From positions 62,001 to 126,000 of the forward strand of contig NZ_JABAII010000014.1 of NCBI RefSeq assembly GCF_012641405.1: a stretch of DNA of 64,000 nucleotides, written 5' to 3'. The position numbers and the translations under genes were made by a program. Under the pieces are notes generated by a model. It was not told where the DNA came from. It searched no databases and saw only the letters and a list, made by a program, of their open reading frames with translations. Numbering within the stretch: position 1 is the stretch's first letter; every line of letters begins with the position of its first letter. The stretch is from Rhizobium sp. P40RR-XXII. Lineage in GTDB: Bacteria; Pseudomonadota; Alphaproteobacteria; Rhizobiales; Rhizobiaceae. Positions 1 to 8,077 of the stretch are shown here, in pieces.

Positions 1-118
1 CGGCGCTATGCGTCTTGCCATCGTCTGCGGCTTTGTCGATCTCAAGCCCGTCAGCCATCCGAATGAGATCGGCAACCGAGTCCGCCCGGATGCGGCCCGC
101 AAACCGGTACCGGTGTGA
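1..118. other. left-edge stretch, possible partial gene
   Basis: Both strands are open here and I cannot choose between them. On the plus strand a frame is open from base 2 to a TGA at 116-118. On the minus strand a frame runs off the left edge and contains the protein-like segment RIRADSVADLIRMADGLEID, with a possible ATG near base 64. The minus reading would make this the 5' end of a gene divergent from the regulator at 444. I recognise neither product. Confidence 0.2.
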
Positions 119-443
119 CGTACGCTGACAGTAGTTTTCCGTTCGTCGGATGCTACGCTGACAGGCAGTTCACGCATGTCCGCCTGCCCCGCAGCCATGA
201 AAATGAAACTCATATCAGAGCGGAAATTTTCACCATCCAGCGGTCTGTCATCAAAACCGAGCTTTCCTGCAACAACAGCTTTCAAAACAGAGAACAGAAA
301 ATAGTTTAGTTGCAAATATTCATGCCTTGCAGCAGGAATACCCAATCGATTCCACTATCATTTCGGCGTTTATCTGGCCCTTAGCCCCCGGAAATTCCGA
401 AAGATGCCCGTACTTACATTTTCAAGGCAGAGTAGAAGGTGCG
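119..443. promoter_or_regulatory. intergenic region with an 11-bp direct repeat
   Basis: There is no convincing gene in this stretch. The sequence TACGCTGACAG occurs at 121-131 and again at 154-164, a 33-bp period (about three helical turns) upstream of the SARP-type regulator, so it could be an operator. The region is more AT-rich than the surrounding genes. The downstream reading frame extends back to a TTG at 327, but no ribosome-binding site supports that start. Confidence 0.3.
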
Positions 444-2369
444 ATGGGATTTTCACTCAGAACATTTGGAGAAGTCACTCTTCTGGATGGGCAGGAACGC
501 CAAATAGCATTCCCGAAGAAAGCACTGCTGATACTTGCCTATCTGCTTGCAATGAATAGCAGATCCGTAAGCAGGACGAGCATGGCACGATTTCTTTGGG
601 GTGAAGGCGACCAGGCAAACTCATTGACGAACCTGCGCAAACTCGTTTCCCGCGTCAGGAGCCGGCAGTCGGACCTCAATGCCGAATTTCTAACCTTTGA
701 CGATACGGATATTTGCCTTGTCCAAGGCGCGTTAGCCAGCGACATTGTCCCCGCGCACGCGGACGCACCAAGGAGCCCGCTGGACAGCCTTGCCCTCCTG
801 GCCAAGGGGCTGCAATCCAAATTTCTCGAGAGGGCGAATTGTCAAAGCAGGGTCTTCATCGACTGGCGGGAGAGTGAAAGGAAACGCCATCGCGCGATGT
901 TGAAAGAAGCACTTGAGACCGCCGTAAAGCTTCCGGCGGCGACCACCGATGTTGCTCTCGTCAAGGAGGTGGCCCTCCTTCTCTTCGAAGCCGAACCTCA
1001 GGACGAAAATACCCATCGCATATTATTGAAGGCGTTTGACGTCGAAGGCGGCCTGGAACAGCTCAGGCGCATATTCGCACGCCGCACGGATCTCATCTCA
1101 TCATGGCCTGCAACGTCTCCGGCATCGCCACGTTCGCCGACGTCTGACATCGCTTCACATTCCGCAATCAGTAGCGCGCCGGAACAGGATGCCGCAACAC
1201 GGCCCATCCTGCGCATACCGCGTCTTGCCTTGCTGCCGCCCGGCAACGACGGTCCCGATATAGCCGCAACCATGGTCGCCTCCTCGCTGATCGAGGATAT
1301 CACGCTCGGCTTTTGCGCCTTGCACAGCCTGCGCGTGATCGCACCCTATTCCGCCGTCCAGATTAGCCGCCAAAGCGACAATCAACTTGCGCTTTTCGAG
1401 CGCTACGACATCAATTACGTCCTGGAAACCCGATTGAGCGGACCGAATGGCGATCTCTCACTATTCGCACAGCTCATCTCTTTGCCGAACAATGAGGTCA
1501 TCTGGGCGGAGCGTTTCAACTTCGGCAAACTGGATCTGGTTCGCAATAAGGGCACGATCTCCCGGCAGATCGTTCTCGCCGCCGCCGCGGAAGTAGAGCG
1601 CCATGAAATGACCCGTGCCTATTTCGAGCAGGATCCGGCGGCCTACCACCAATATCTTGTCGGGCAGCAATATCTCCATCGCCTGACCCTGCCGGATATG
1701 CGTCGCGCCCGTAGGGAGCTGAAGGCCGCCCTTCATCAGAGCGCCGATTTTGTGCCAGCGCTCAGCGCCATCGCCCGCACCTATACCAACGAATGGCTGC
1801 TGACCGCCCGCGGCGATAATGAACTGTTGAAATCGGCGGAGGACTTCGCGACGCGCGCCATCTCAATTCGCAATGACCTGTCCGATGGCTATCGCGAGCT
1901 TGGTGTGGCCAAGCTCTTCCAGGGCTCCATCGACGAGAGCGTGGAAGCGCTGGAAACGGCGGAAACGCTGAGCCCGCATCACGCTGATGTCATTGCCGAT
2001 CATGCCGACACGCTGGTCCATTTTTCCCAGCCCGGCCCGGCACTTGAAAAAATCCATCATGCGATGGAGCTCAATCCCATCAACCCGGACCTCTATCTTT
2101 GGACTGCCGCCGGCGCGAGCTATACTCTCAGCCGGTTCCAGACTGCTCTCGATTACATCAACCAGATGGCCGACCCCAGCCTCGCAGACCGGCTTGCGGC
2201 AGCAAGCTGGGCAATGCTGGGCCATCAGGACGAAGCGCGCATGCTGGTACGCCGCGTCCGCGAAACCAATCCCGACTTCGATGTCGACAGATGGCTGTCA
2301 TTTGTCCCAACCAAGGAGCAATGGCACAAGGATCTCTATCGCGAGGGTCTAAAAAAAGCGGGTTTCTGA
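444..2369 (+). CDS. SARP-type transcriptional regulator with TolB-like and TPR regions
   Basis: Likely a cytoplasmic transcription factor of 641 residues. Residues about 1-95 look like an OmpR/SARP-type winged-helix domain (KKALLILAYLLAMNSRSVSR, then SLTNLRKLVSRVRSR). A helical bacterial-transcriptional-activator-like segment follows to about 220. From about 255 to 360 there is a TolB-like segment (LALLPPGNDGPDIAATMVAS, then YVLETRLSG and EVIWAERF), and the C-terminal part is built of TPR-like helices. This wHTH-TolB-TPR order is common in rhizobial regulators of unknown signal. The ATG at 444 is preferred because AGAAGGT lies just upstream; the frame itself extends to a TTG at 327. No obvious operon partner is visible. 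Confidence 0.75.
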   Translation: MGFSLRTFGEVTLLDGQERQIAFPKKALLILAYLLAMNSRSVSRTSMARFLWGEGDQANSLTNLRKLVSRVRSRQSDLNAEFLTFDDTDICLVQGALASDIVPAHADAPRSPLDSLALLAKGLQSKFLERANCQSRVFIDWRESERKRHRAMLKEALETAVKLPAATTDVALVKEVALLLFEAEPQDENTHRILLKAFDVEGGLEQLRRIFARRTDLISSWPATSPASPRSPTSDIASHSAISSAPEQDAATRPILRIPRLALLPPGNDGPDIAATMVASSLIEDITLGFCALHSLRVIAPYSAVQISRQSDNQLALFERYDINYVLETRLSGPNGDLSLFAQLISLPNNEVIWAERFNFGKLDLVRNKGTISRQIVLAAAAEVERHEMTRAYFEQDPAAYHQYLVGQQYLHRLTLPDMRRARRELKAALHQSADFVPALSAIARTYTNEWLLTARGDNELLKSAEDFATRAISIRNDLSDGYRELGVAKLFQGSIDESVEALETAETLSPHHADVIADHADTLVHFSQPGPALEKIHHAMELNPINPDLYLWTAAGASYTLSRFQTALDYINQMADPSLADRLAAASWAMLGHQDEARMLVRRVRETNPDFDVDRWLSFVPTKEQWHKDLYREGLKKAGF

Positions 2370-2555
2370 TTATCGCCGTCGCCTGCCGGTGATCTGCGCC
2401 AAAGGTGATCAGCCAGGGCAATAATGCTTCTGCGTTGGCTGGCAATTGCCGTTCGGCGCCGTGATGCGCATGGCATGCCCTTCGTACTCCATTCGAAACG
2501 CCCACTGTGTTAGAGAATACGCAATCCAAATCCATCAACATGGAAGACCCTATCG

Positions 2556-3056
2556 TTGACCACATTACGCGCAGAAAAACCGGAGGATATCGACACCATC
2601 CGCAAAGTCACCATCGCCGCCTTCGAGAACGCGGAGCATAGTTCCGGCACGGAGGCCGCAATCGTGGATGCATTGCGAAACGCGGGAGCGCTGACCGTTT
2701 CACTTGTCGCCGTGGAGAATGACCAGATCGTCGGCCATGTCGCCTTCTCGCCCGTCGCCGTCGAATCCGGAGCCGAGAAATGGTACGGCCTCGGCCCGAT
2801 TTCAGTCCGGCCCGATCAGCAAGGCCACGGCATTGGAAAAGCGCTGATAGAGGCAGGACTGGCCCGCCTGAGAGAATACGGCGCCAACGGCTGTGTTGTT
2901 CTCGGCGATCCCCGCTACTACGCCCGCTTCGGCTTCACGAGCAACCCCACCTTGCGCTATGCCGACGTGCCCACCGAATATTTTCAGTACATCGTGTTCG
3001 AGGGAGCTGTGCCAACCGGCGCAGTTGCATATCACGCTGGATACGATGCTACTTGA
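2556..3056 (+). CDS. GNAT family N-acetyltransferase (YhbS-like)
   Basis: Predicted 166-residue acyl-CoA-dependent acetyltransferase. The GNAT core is visible: IVGHVAFSPV (strand 4), LGPISVRPDQQGHGIGKALI (acetyl-CoA pyrophosphate loop, Q-G-x-G-I-G), then VVLGDPRYYARFGF, which is typical of the YhbS subgroup. The substrate cannot be inferred. The best start is a TTG at 2556 with GGAAG about nine bases upstream; the nearby ATG at 2540 is in another frame. The gene ends 11 bases before a tRNA on the opposite strand. Confidence 0.82.
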   Translation: MTTLRAEKPEDIDTIRKVTIAAFENAEHSSGTEAAIVDALRNAGALTVSLVAVENDQIVGHVAFSPVAVESGAEKWYGLGPISVRPDQQGHGIGKALIEAGLARLREYGANGCVVLGDPRYYARFGFTSNPTLRYADVPTEYFQYIVFEGAVPTGAVAYHAGYDAT

Positions 3057-3067
3057 TCAGGAGAAAA

Positions 3068-3143
3068 TGGTGGGCCCGGAGGGACTCGAACCCCCAACCA
3101 AGCGGTTATGAGCCGCCGGCTCTAACCATTGAGCTACAGGCCC
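3068..3143 (-). tRNA. tRNA with CAU anticodon, probably tRNA-Ile2
   Basis: Read on the minus strand, this is a complete 76-nt tRNA with encoded CCA. The acceptor arm GGGCCTG pairs with CGGGCCC (one wobble), there is a GTTCGAGTC T-loop, and the anticodon CAT (complement at 3108-3110) lies in CTCATAA. The body, GGTTAGAGC then GGCGGCTCATAACCGCTTGG, resembles the E. coli minor isoleucine tRNA (lysidine-modified CAU) more than elongator tRNA-Met. The Ile2 call is from that resemblance; an automatic caller might label it Met. Confidence 0.93.
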
Positions 3144-3302
3144 GGCGCGAAAAAGCTTCGCGCTTGCGACTCCGGAGCAATGGTTCTCCGCAGCCGACTT
3201 GGCTCTAACCCAATTTCTCTTTTCCGACAAGGGACTGCCGTAATACCTTCACAATCAATCCGCAAAAGCGAATCCTGAGGAATTATCAACCAAGGAACGA
3301 AC

Positions 3303-4046
3303 ATGCTTCGGAAGAAAACCAGAGATTTTGCTCTTGCCGCTCTTGTCAGCGCCACTTTCTTCGTGCCTGCGGCAACCGCCTTTGCGGAAGACGCCAAGTC
3401 GCCGGAAGCCGTCATCACCGTCACCGGTGAAGGGCATGCGACGATTGCGCCGGACATGGCCGTTGTGACGTTGTCGGTCGTCCAGCAGGCGAAAGCAGCC
3501 CAGGATGCGCTCGACCAGAACAATAAGGCCATGGGCGCCGTACTGGCGACGCTGAAGGAGAGCGGCATTGCCGAGCGCGATCTGCAGACCTCGGGCTTTT
3601 CGATCCAGCCGCAATATACCTATCCCAACGACAAGGATGGCCGCGGCCAGCCGCCGGTCCTGACCGGTTATCAGGTGACGAACGGCCTGACCGTTCGCGT
3701 GCGTGATCTCTCCAAGCTCGGCGGACTGCTCGACCAGGCAGTCAAGCTCGGCATCAACCAGGGCGGCGATATTCAATTCACCAACGACAAGCCGGATGCG
3801 GTCCTTGAAGATGCCCGCAAGAAGGCGGTTGCCGATGCCGCCGCCAAGGCGAAGACCCTGACGGATGCCGCCGGCGTCAAGCTCGGCCGCGTCATCGCTA
3901 TCAATGAGGGTGGGATCGCTGCTCCGCCGCAGCCCTACATGCGCAGCATGGCCGCAGCCGCGCCGATGGACAAGGCCGTGCCCGTCGCAACCGGCGAGAA
4001 TGAGTACAACGCGTCGGTCAGCATCACTTACGCGATCCAGCAATAG
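3303..4046 (+). CDS. SIMPL domain-containing periplasmic protein (DUF541, YggE-like)
   Basis: This 247-residue protein is predicted to be exported. It has a signal peptide ending ATAFA (cleavage near residue 28) followed by a SIMPL/DUF541 domain. Family features are ITVTGEGHATIAPDMAVVTL at the mature N-terminus, AERDLQTSGFSIQPQY in the middle and VSITYAI at the end. E. coli YggE, of the same family, is linked to protection against oxidative stress, but a biochemical activity is not established. The start has AAGGA six to eight bases upstream. The stop codon TAG coincides with the edge of an intergenic repeat. Confidence 0.88.
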   Translation: MLRKKTRDFALAALVSATFFVPAATAFAEDAKSPEAVITVTGEGHATIAPDMAVVTLSVVQQAKAAQDALDQNNKAMGAVLATLKESGIAERDLQTSGFSIQPQYTYPNDKDGRGQPPVLTGYQVTNGLTVRVRDLSKLGGLLDQAVKLGINQGGDIQFTNDKPDAVLEDARKKAVADAAAKAKTLTDAAGVKLGRVIAINEGGIAAPPQPYMRSMAAAAPMDKAVPVATGENEYNASVSITYAIQQ

Positions 4047-4145
4047 AGCAGTTCCAGGAGAAGTGCTGAGCGGTTTCCGTCCGGAATTGCGAGACAACAA
4101 AGAGATGGAGCGGTTCAGAGTTTCCGTGAAAAGCTGAACCGCTCT
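4044..4145. repeat. Rhizobium-type intergenic repeat, copy A
   Basis: About 100 bp starting TAGAGCAGTTCCAGGAGAAG and ending AGCTGAACCGCTCTT. Two other elements in this window share its internal pieces (TCCGTCCGGAATT, GATGGAGCGGTT, TTCCGTGAAAA): a full copy at 52579-52683 and a left-half copy at 59602-59656. Its ends form inverted halves (GAGCGGTTCAG against CTGAACCGCTC). From memory this belongs to the RIME-like mosaic elements dispersed in Rhizobium genomes. Here it provides the stop codon of the SIMPL gene. Confidence 0.75.
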
Positions 4146-4149
4146 TGAC

Positions 4150-4201
4150 CAAAACAAAACCGCCCTTCGCTCAAATCCATTCGGATCGAGCAAAGGACGG
4201 T
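4150..4201 (-). terminator. terminator hairpin for the 4274-4612 gene
   Basis: The arms at 4159-4172 and 4188-4201 are complementary apart from two G-U type mismatches, with a small internal ATCC/GGAT stem. Read on the minus strand the hairpin is followed by TTTTGTTTT. This fits an intrinsic terminator for the minus-strand gene that ends at 4274. Confidence 0.6.
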
Positions 4202-4273
4202 TTCGCGGCCCCCGCCAAAAAAAGCGAAAAGGTCAACATGAAGAGCGGGCGCCTTGTGCGCCCGCAATGTTTA

Positions 4274-4612
4274 TCAGCGGCCGAGCATCGGGCAGCCGCG
4301 AACATTGGCAAACATCATCGTGTCCGCGCCGCGGCGACCGAAGCCATCGACGATAACACGTCGCGGCGTCACATCCACGACCCGGGCACGACGCAAGCCA
4401 TAGCTGCGGGCAACGTCGATAGCCTGACGCGGGTCGCAACCGCGACGGTCAAAGCGCGGAGGCGGCCGATCATAGTCCGGCGGTGGCGGACGATGCCGGC
4501 CCGGACCGACATAGATATCCACGCCCTGTGCGGAAGCAAAATCCGCCGTGCCTGACAGCGCAGTTACTGCAACGGCAACGGCGACCCCCAACTTTGCCAG
4601 CATTTGTTTCAT
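4274..4612 (-). CDS. small secreted two-cysteine protein, paralogue 1
   Basis: A 112-residue exported protein of unknown function. The signal peptide (KLGVAVAVAVTALSG, ending ADFASA) is followed by a proline-rich linker (PGRHRPPPPDYDRPPPRF) and a C-terminal module with conserved pieces RRGC, YGLRRARV, TPRRVIVDGFGRRG and FANVRGCP. The gene at 4857-5162 encodes the same module, so the two are tandem paralogues. Two conserved cysteines in the module could form a disulphide. The ATG at 4612 has GGAGAAG five bases upstream; the longer frame upstream lacks support. Confidence 0.75.
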   Translation of the reverse strand: MKQMLAKLGVAVAVAVTALSGTADFASAQGVDIYVGPGRHRPPPPDYDRPPPRFDRRGCDPRQAIDVARSYGLRRARVVDVTPRRVIVDGFGRRGADTMMFANVRGCPMLGR

Positions 4613-4779
4613 TATCTTCTCCGTGAAGCAAAAGCGCCCCTCATCTCCGCAGGATTTACCGAGCGAACGGGCAAGACGTAACGGCGCGATACTGAACGAG
4701 CTCAGAATCAGCCATTCATCCAATATTCAGCTACAATGAACGCTAAAGTGACACCAGATGGCCGATAATAGCATAGCGT

Positions 4780-4812
4780 AAAAAATAAAGCCGCCTCCCT
4801 TTCGGAGGCGGC
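4780..4812 (-). terminator. intrinsic terminator of the 4857-5162 gene
   Basis: A perfect 9-bp stem, GCCGCCTCC (4790-4798) against GGAGGCGGC (4804-4812), has a 5-base loop. On the minus strand it is followed by TTTATTTTTT. This is a textbook Rho-independent terminator for the paralogous gene to its right. Confidence 0.85.
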
Positions 4813-4856
4813 TTCGAATCCATCGAATAGATGTGGAAAACCTTGGTGCGCTGCAA

Positions 4857-5162
4857 TCAGCGGCGGATCAGCGGGCAACCGCGAACGTTTGCGAAGACAA
4901 CGCGATCCGGACCGCGGCGACCGAACCCTTCGACCACGACGCGGCGTGGCGTGATGTTGTCGATGCGGGCGCGGCGCAGGCCCATGTCGCGCGCCTTCTG
5001 AACGGCAAGGCCCGGCGAGCAGCTGCGGCCGCGATAGTGGTCATAGCGTGCCTGCTGGATACCCGGGTGGAAATCGTTGGCCGATGCAGAGACGGCCGTT
5101 GCGGAAATGGTGCCGAGCGCGATGAGAGCTGCAATACCTGCCTTGGCGAAAAGATTGGTCAT
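4857..5162 (-). CDS. small secreted two-cysteine protein, paralogue 2
   Basis: A 101-residue exported protein of unknown function, paralogous to the gene at 4274-4612. The signal peptide (AGIAALIALGTIS, ending AVSASA) precedes a module with RSC, MGLRRARIDNITPRRVVVEG and FANVRGCPLIRR. It lacks the proline-rich linker of its neighbour. The start has GGAG-type sequence upstream (reverse of the TTTCTCCTTC after the ATG). Each paralogue has its own terminator, so they are probably separate transcription units. Basic and arginine-rich, the mature domain may bind envelope polymers, but that is only inference. Confidence 0.78.
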   Translation of the reverse strand: MTNLFAKAGIAALIALGTISATAVSASANDFHPGIQQARYDHYRGRSCSPGLAVQKARDMGLRRARIDNITPRRVVVEGFGRRGPDRVVFANVRGCPLIRR

Positions 5163-5342
5163 GGTGTTTCTCCTTCAAGTCCTTGCTACGGATCGTTGCA
5201 ATCCCGTTATCTGCCCCGTTGATGGCCGATGCCTTTGGGATTGAGGGCACGTTAGGTCCGTCAAGCTGAACCGAACGCGAATTGGCCGTTCAGATTGTAT
5301 TCATGACGATTAACAACCGATTGACGCAAAGGCATAAAGGGC

Positions 5343-5768
5343 TCAGGTGGAAAAATGCAGCACGATTTCGCGCCGGTGCGGCCGGTCGCGATGCTCGAAA
5401 AGATAGATCCCTTGCCAGGTGCCGAGCGCCAGCCGGCCGCCCATCACCGGAATGCCGATCGAAACCTGCGTCAGCGCCGCCTTGATATGCGCCGGCATAT
5501 CGTCCGGCCCCTCCATCGTATGCACGATCCAGCGCATCGAAGGATCGGAGGATGGCGGCACGAGCCGGCTGAAGAAAGCCTTCAGATCCGTCTTCACATC
5601 GGGATCGGCATTCTCCTGAATGAGCAGGGAACAGGAAGTATGACGCACGAAGACGGTCAAAAGCCCCTCGCCGCCGGCCGCCGCCGTCCGGACGAACTCC
5701 CTCGCCTGATCGGTGAATTCGTAGAGCCCCTGCCCGTGGGTGGAGAGCGTAACAGCGGTTTGCGGCAT
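5343..5768 (-). CDS. YjbQ family protein (UPF0047, secondary thiamine-phosphate synthase type)
   Basis: A 141-residue cytoplasmic protein with both UPF0047 signatures: VFVRHTSCSLLIQENADPDV near residues 40-59 and GTWQGIYLFEHRDRPHRR near the C-terminus. A conserved histidine-rich pocket (HTS, HTMEG) fits the family fold. Family members can replace thiamine-phosphate synthase weakly, but their true cellular role is unsettled. Length is normal for the family. It stands alone between the secreted-protein pair and a DUF1428 gene on the same strand. Confidence 0.9.
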   Translation of the reverse strand: MPQTAVTLSTHGQGLYEFTDQAREFVRTAAAGGEGLLTVFVRHTSCSLLIQENADPDVKTDLKAFFSRLVPPSSDPSMRWIVHTMEGPDDMPAHIKAALTQVSIGIPVMGGRLALGTWQGIYLFEHRDRPHRREIVLHFST

Positions 5769-5848
5769 GGCATTCCCCCACGTGGCGATAGATCCGCATC
5801 AGGTCGGGCGCAGTGGCCGGAATGTCAAGCCCGGCCACTGCTTACCGA

Positions 5849-6202
5849 CTATAGTGCAATGGCGATTTTGAAGCCGCCATAGATCATGCGCTTGCCATCG
5901 AAGGGCATGTTTTCCATGTCATCCTTCAAACGCGGATCGGCCATGACCTTGGCCAGGATCGCATCGCGGCTCTCCCGCGATTCATAGGTGATCCACGAAA
6001 ACACCACGACCTCGTCTTCCGTCGCCTGCACCGCACGCGGGAAGGAGGTGAGTTCGCCATAGGGCACGTCGTCGCCTATGGCCTCGACATAGCTGAGCGC
6101 ACCATATTCGCGCCAGACCTCGCCGGCTTTGCGCGCCAATGTCTTGTACGGCTCGATCTTATCTTTCGGTACGGCAACAATGAAACCGTCGACATAGGAC
6201 AT
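5849..6202 (-). CDS. DUF1428 family protein (YbaA-like)
   Basis: A 117-residue small cytoplasmic protein of the DUF1428 family, a dimeric alpha-beta-barrel type with no established function. Recognisable parts are MSYVDGFIVAVPKDKIEPYK at the N-terminus, VVFSWITYESRESRDAI in the middle and PFDGKRMIYGGFK at the end. The start at 6202 is strongly set by an AGGAGG six bases upstream; the frame extends further upstream without support. It may be transcribed separately from yjbQ, 80 bases downstream. Confidence 0.88.
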   Translation of the reverse strand: MSYVDGFIVAVPKDKIEPYKTLARKAGEVWREYGALSYVEAIGDDVPYGELTSFPRAVQATEDEVVVFSWITYESRESRDAILAKVMADPRLKDDMENMPFDGKRMIYGGFKIAIAL

Positions 6203-6344
6203 TTCTGCCTCCTTTGTTCTATGCTCACCTTTGAAGGACGATCGGCGATGACCGGATCCGACATGGGTCCAGCACTTTTCTGCTTCGGCCTGACCAGATG
6301 GAGCGGACAAGAATTTGCCACAGCGCCCATCCGAAGGAACGCCA

Positions 6345-6737
6345 ATGGAGATAGAATACAGGAACAATCCGAATCTCGGAAATGAGGCGCTCAATGCCCT
6401 GTGGGCTTCTGCATGGGGCGCATCCTCCGCGCGGGATTTCCAACCGATCCTTTCCAGAAACCTCGCCCATGTCGGCACGTTCGCCGATACGAGGCTGATC
6501 GGCTTCGTCAACGTCGCTTGGGATGGCGGCATTCACGCCTTCATTCTCGACACCTGCGTCGACCCGGCATTTCGCCGGCAGGGCATCGCGACCGCCTTGG
6601 TCGAGCGGGCAAAAATCCTGGCTCGCGAGGGCGGTGCTGAATGGCTGCATGCCGATTTCGAGCCGCATCTTGCCGGCTTCTACCGGAGGCTTGGCTTCGC
6701 CTCCACCGAAGCCGGCCTGATACGACTGCGCGATTGA
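6345..6737 (+). CDS. GNAT family N-acetyltransferase
   Basis: A 130-residue acetyltransferase. The core motif FILDTCVDPAFRRQGIATAL shows the usual strand 4 and the R-x-x-G-I-A acetyl-CoA loop, and FEPHLAGFYRRLGF is the typical C-terminal helix-strand. Substrate unknown. The ATG at 6345 has AAGGA about seven bases upstream; an in-frame ATG at 6315 is less likely. It diverges from the DUF1428 gene, sharing a 140-bp upstream region. A pair of palindromic repeats follows it. Confidence 0.82.
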   Translation: MEIEYRNNPNLGNEALNALWASAWGASSARDFQPILSRNLAHVGTFADTRLIGFVNVAWDGGIHAFILDTCVDPAFRRQGIATALVERAKILAREGGAEWLHADFEPHLAGFYRRLGFASTEAGLIRLRD

Positions 6738-6747
6738 GATAGGTGCC

Positions 6748-6862
6748 TAGAGCCGGATGATTTTAGGTCGAATCGACCTAAAATCTGAATCCGCCCTAGA
6801 ATCAAAGAAGTAGAGCGTGATGTCGTCCGAAAACCGCCCACACTTTTCGGCATCACGCTCTA
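6748..6862. repeat. pair of palindromic intergenic repeats
   Basis: Two elements sit side by side. The first (6748-6799) contains a perfect palindrome, GATTTTAGGTCGA and its complement at 6759-6785, inside CTAGAGCCGGAT/ATCCGCCCTAG ends. The second (6811-6862) has 12-bp perfect terminal inverted repeats TAGAGCGTGATG/CATCACGCTCTA enclosing a CCGAAAA/TTTTCGG stem. Both resemble element families I know from Rhizobium genomes. They lie between convergent genes and could end transcription from both sides. Confidence 0.75.
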
Positions 6863-6865
6863 ACC

Positions 6866-7786
6866 CTACGAGTGGACCTGCGAAAGCAGCCAGTTACGGA
6901 ACAGGGCCGCGGCTGGATTTTGCAAGGCGTTTGGCGGATAGACGAGATTGTAGCTGGCAGCGGCCGGCTGCACCTCGACAAAACACCGAACCAGCGTCTT
7001 CTCGGCAAGATCGCGAGCGACCAGGGAGCTGCGAACGAGGGCGAAGCCGTGGCCTTGCCGGCAGGCTTCAAGCATATCGGCGAAGGAATCGAACAACGGC
7101 GCCTCCTCCACGGCCCGCGCAATGTCGAAACGCGGAGTTGCCTCGTCGTTGTTTCCGCCGGTGATCTGCTCGTACCAGCGTTGCCAATCCAGTATCGTAT
7201 GCCGCATGCCGGCGTAACGCAGCAGCGGTGCGGCCCTTATGCCCTCACGCGGCGGCAATCGTTCGGACAGCTCCGGCGAACTGACGACAAATTCCTCATC
7301 CGTCAGCAGTTCCTCCTGCGTGAGGCCGGCCTCGGCACGGCCAAGCCAGATTGCCAGATCGGCACCGCCGGGCTGGAAATCCGGGCGCTGATAACCGACG
7401 GCCATTTTCACTTCGATTTTCGGGTGACGCTGGCAGAAATCCGGCAATCGCGCCGCCAGCCACTGGCTCGAAAACTCCGGCGAGACGGAGACGGCGACGC
7501 TGCGAACCGAGACACTCGCACGTGCCTGATAGAGCGCCGCTTCCAGTTCGAAAATCGTGCCGGCAATCGCGGGATGCAGGCGAGCGCCCAAGGACGTCAG
7601 CCTCGCGCCGTTTCGGCCTCTGTCGAATAGCCGCCCGCCGATCCAGCCTTCGAGCTGCGCAAGCTGATGGCTGATCGCCGTCTGCGTCTGCCCGATCCGC
7701 TCCGCGGCGCGACCAAAACCTCCGGTTTCGGCGATCGCGCAGAATGTCTGCAGCACGGATAGCGGTGGAAGCGGCCTCTTTCCCAT
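6866..7786 (-). CDS. LysR family transcriptional regulator (GcvA-like)
   Basis: A 306-residue LysR regulator. The N-terminal winged helix (PPLSVLQTFCAIAETGGFGR, then QTQTAISHQLAQLEGWIGGR) is followed by a substrate-binding domain that contains GADLAIWLG and MLEACRQGHGFALV, as in the GcvA subgroup. The effector is unknown. The ATG at 7786 aligns best with the family; an in-frame ATG at 7828 would add 14 residues. It diverges from a DUF1127 peptide gene across about 95 bp, which probably contains its operator. Confidence 0.85.
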   Translation of the reverse strand: MGKRPLPPLSVLQTFCAIAETGGFGRAAERIGQTQTAISHQLAQLEGWIGGRLFDRGRNGARLTSLGARLHPAIAGTIFELEAALYQARASVSVRSVAVSVSPEFSSQWLAARLPDFCQRHPKIEVKMAVGYQRPDFQPGGADLAIWLGRAEAGLTQEELLTDEEFVVSSPELSERLPPREGIRAAPLLRYAGMRHTILDWQRWYEQITGGNNDEATPRFDIARAVEEAPLFDSFADMLEACRQGHGFALVRSSLVARDLAEKTLVRCFVEVQPAAASYNLVYPPNALQNPAAALFRNWLLSQVHS

Positions 7787-7882
7787 GAAAATCCCGCATG
7801 CTTTCGAGCGCAAGACTTCATTATACACGGCATTATTTCAGGCGCATCTATCCATTCTCGAAAGTTTGGAGATCGAGATCAG

Positions 7883-8077
7883 ATGAATATCTTTCATGAT
7901 TATCGCTACAGGCCATGGATCACGCGACTTTTGCTCCGACAAAGCAGCGTTAAAAAACGGTCGCATGCGAAGGGCAACGGCAAGCGGGATGCCCTGCCCC
8001 CGGCGAACAGGCATTTGCTGCGAGATGTGGGGCTGGAGAGCCTCGCGGAAGCGCGTCGAGCCGATAAGAACCGTTAG
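7883..8077 (+). CDS. DUF1127-like small protein
   Basis: A 64-residue basic peptide. The C-terminal half (ANRHLLRDVGLESLAEARR) resembles the YjiS/DUF1127 module, whose members in Agrobacterium and other alphaproteobacteria have been linked to RNA turnover and to phosphate or carbon adaptation. A GGAG at 7868-7871 sits eleven bases before the ATG. The stop codon overlaps that of the convergent MFS gene by four bases. The conserved IGL is VGL here, so the assignment is good but not certain. Confidence 0.65.
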   Translation: MNIFHDYRYRPWITRLLLRQSSVKKRSHAKGNGKRDALPPANRHLLRDVGLESLAEARRADKNR

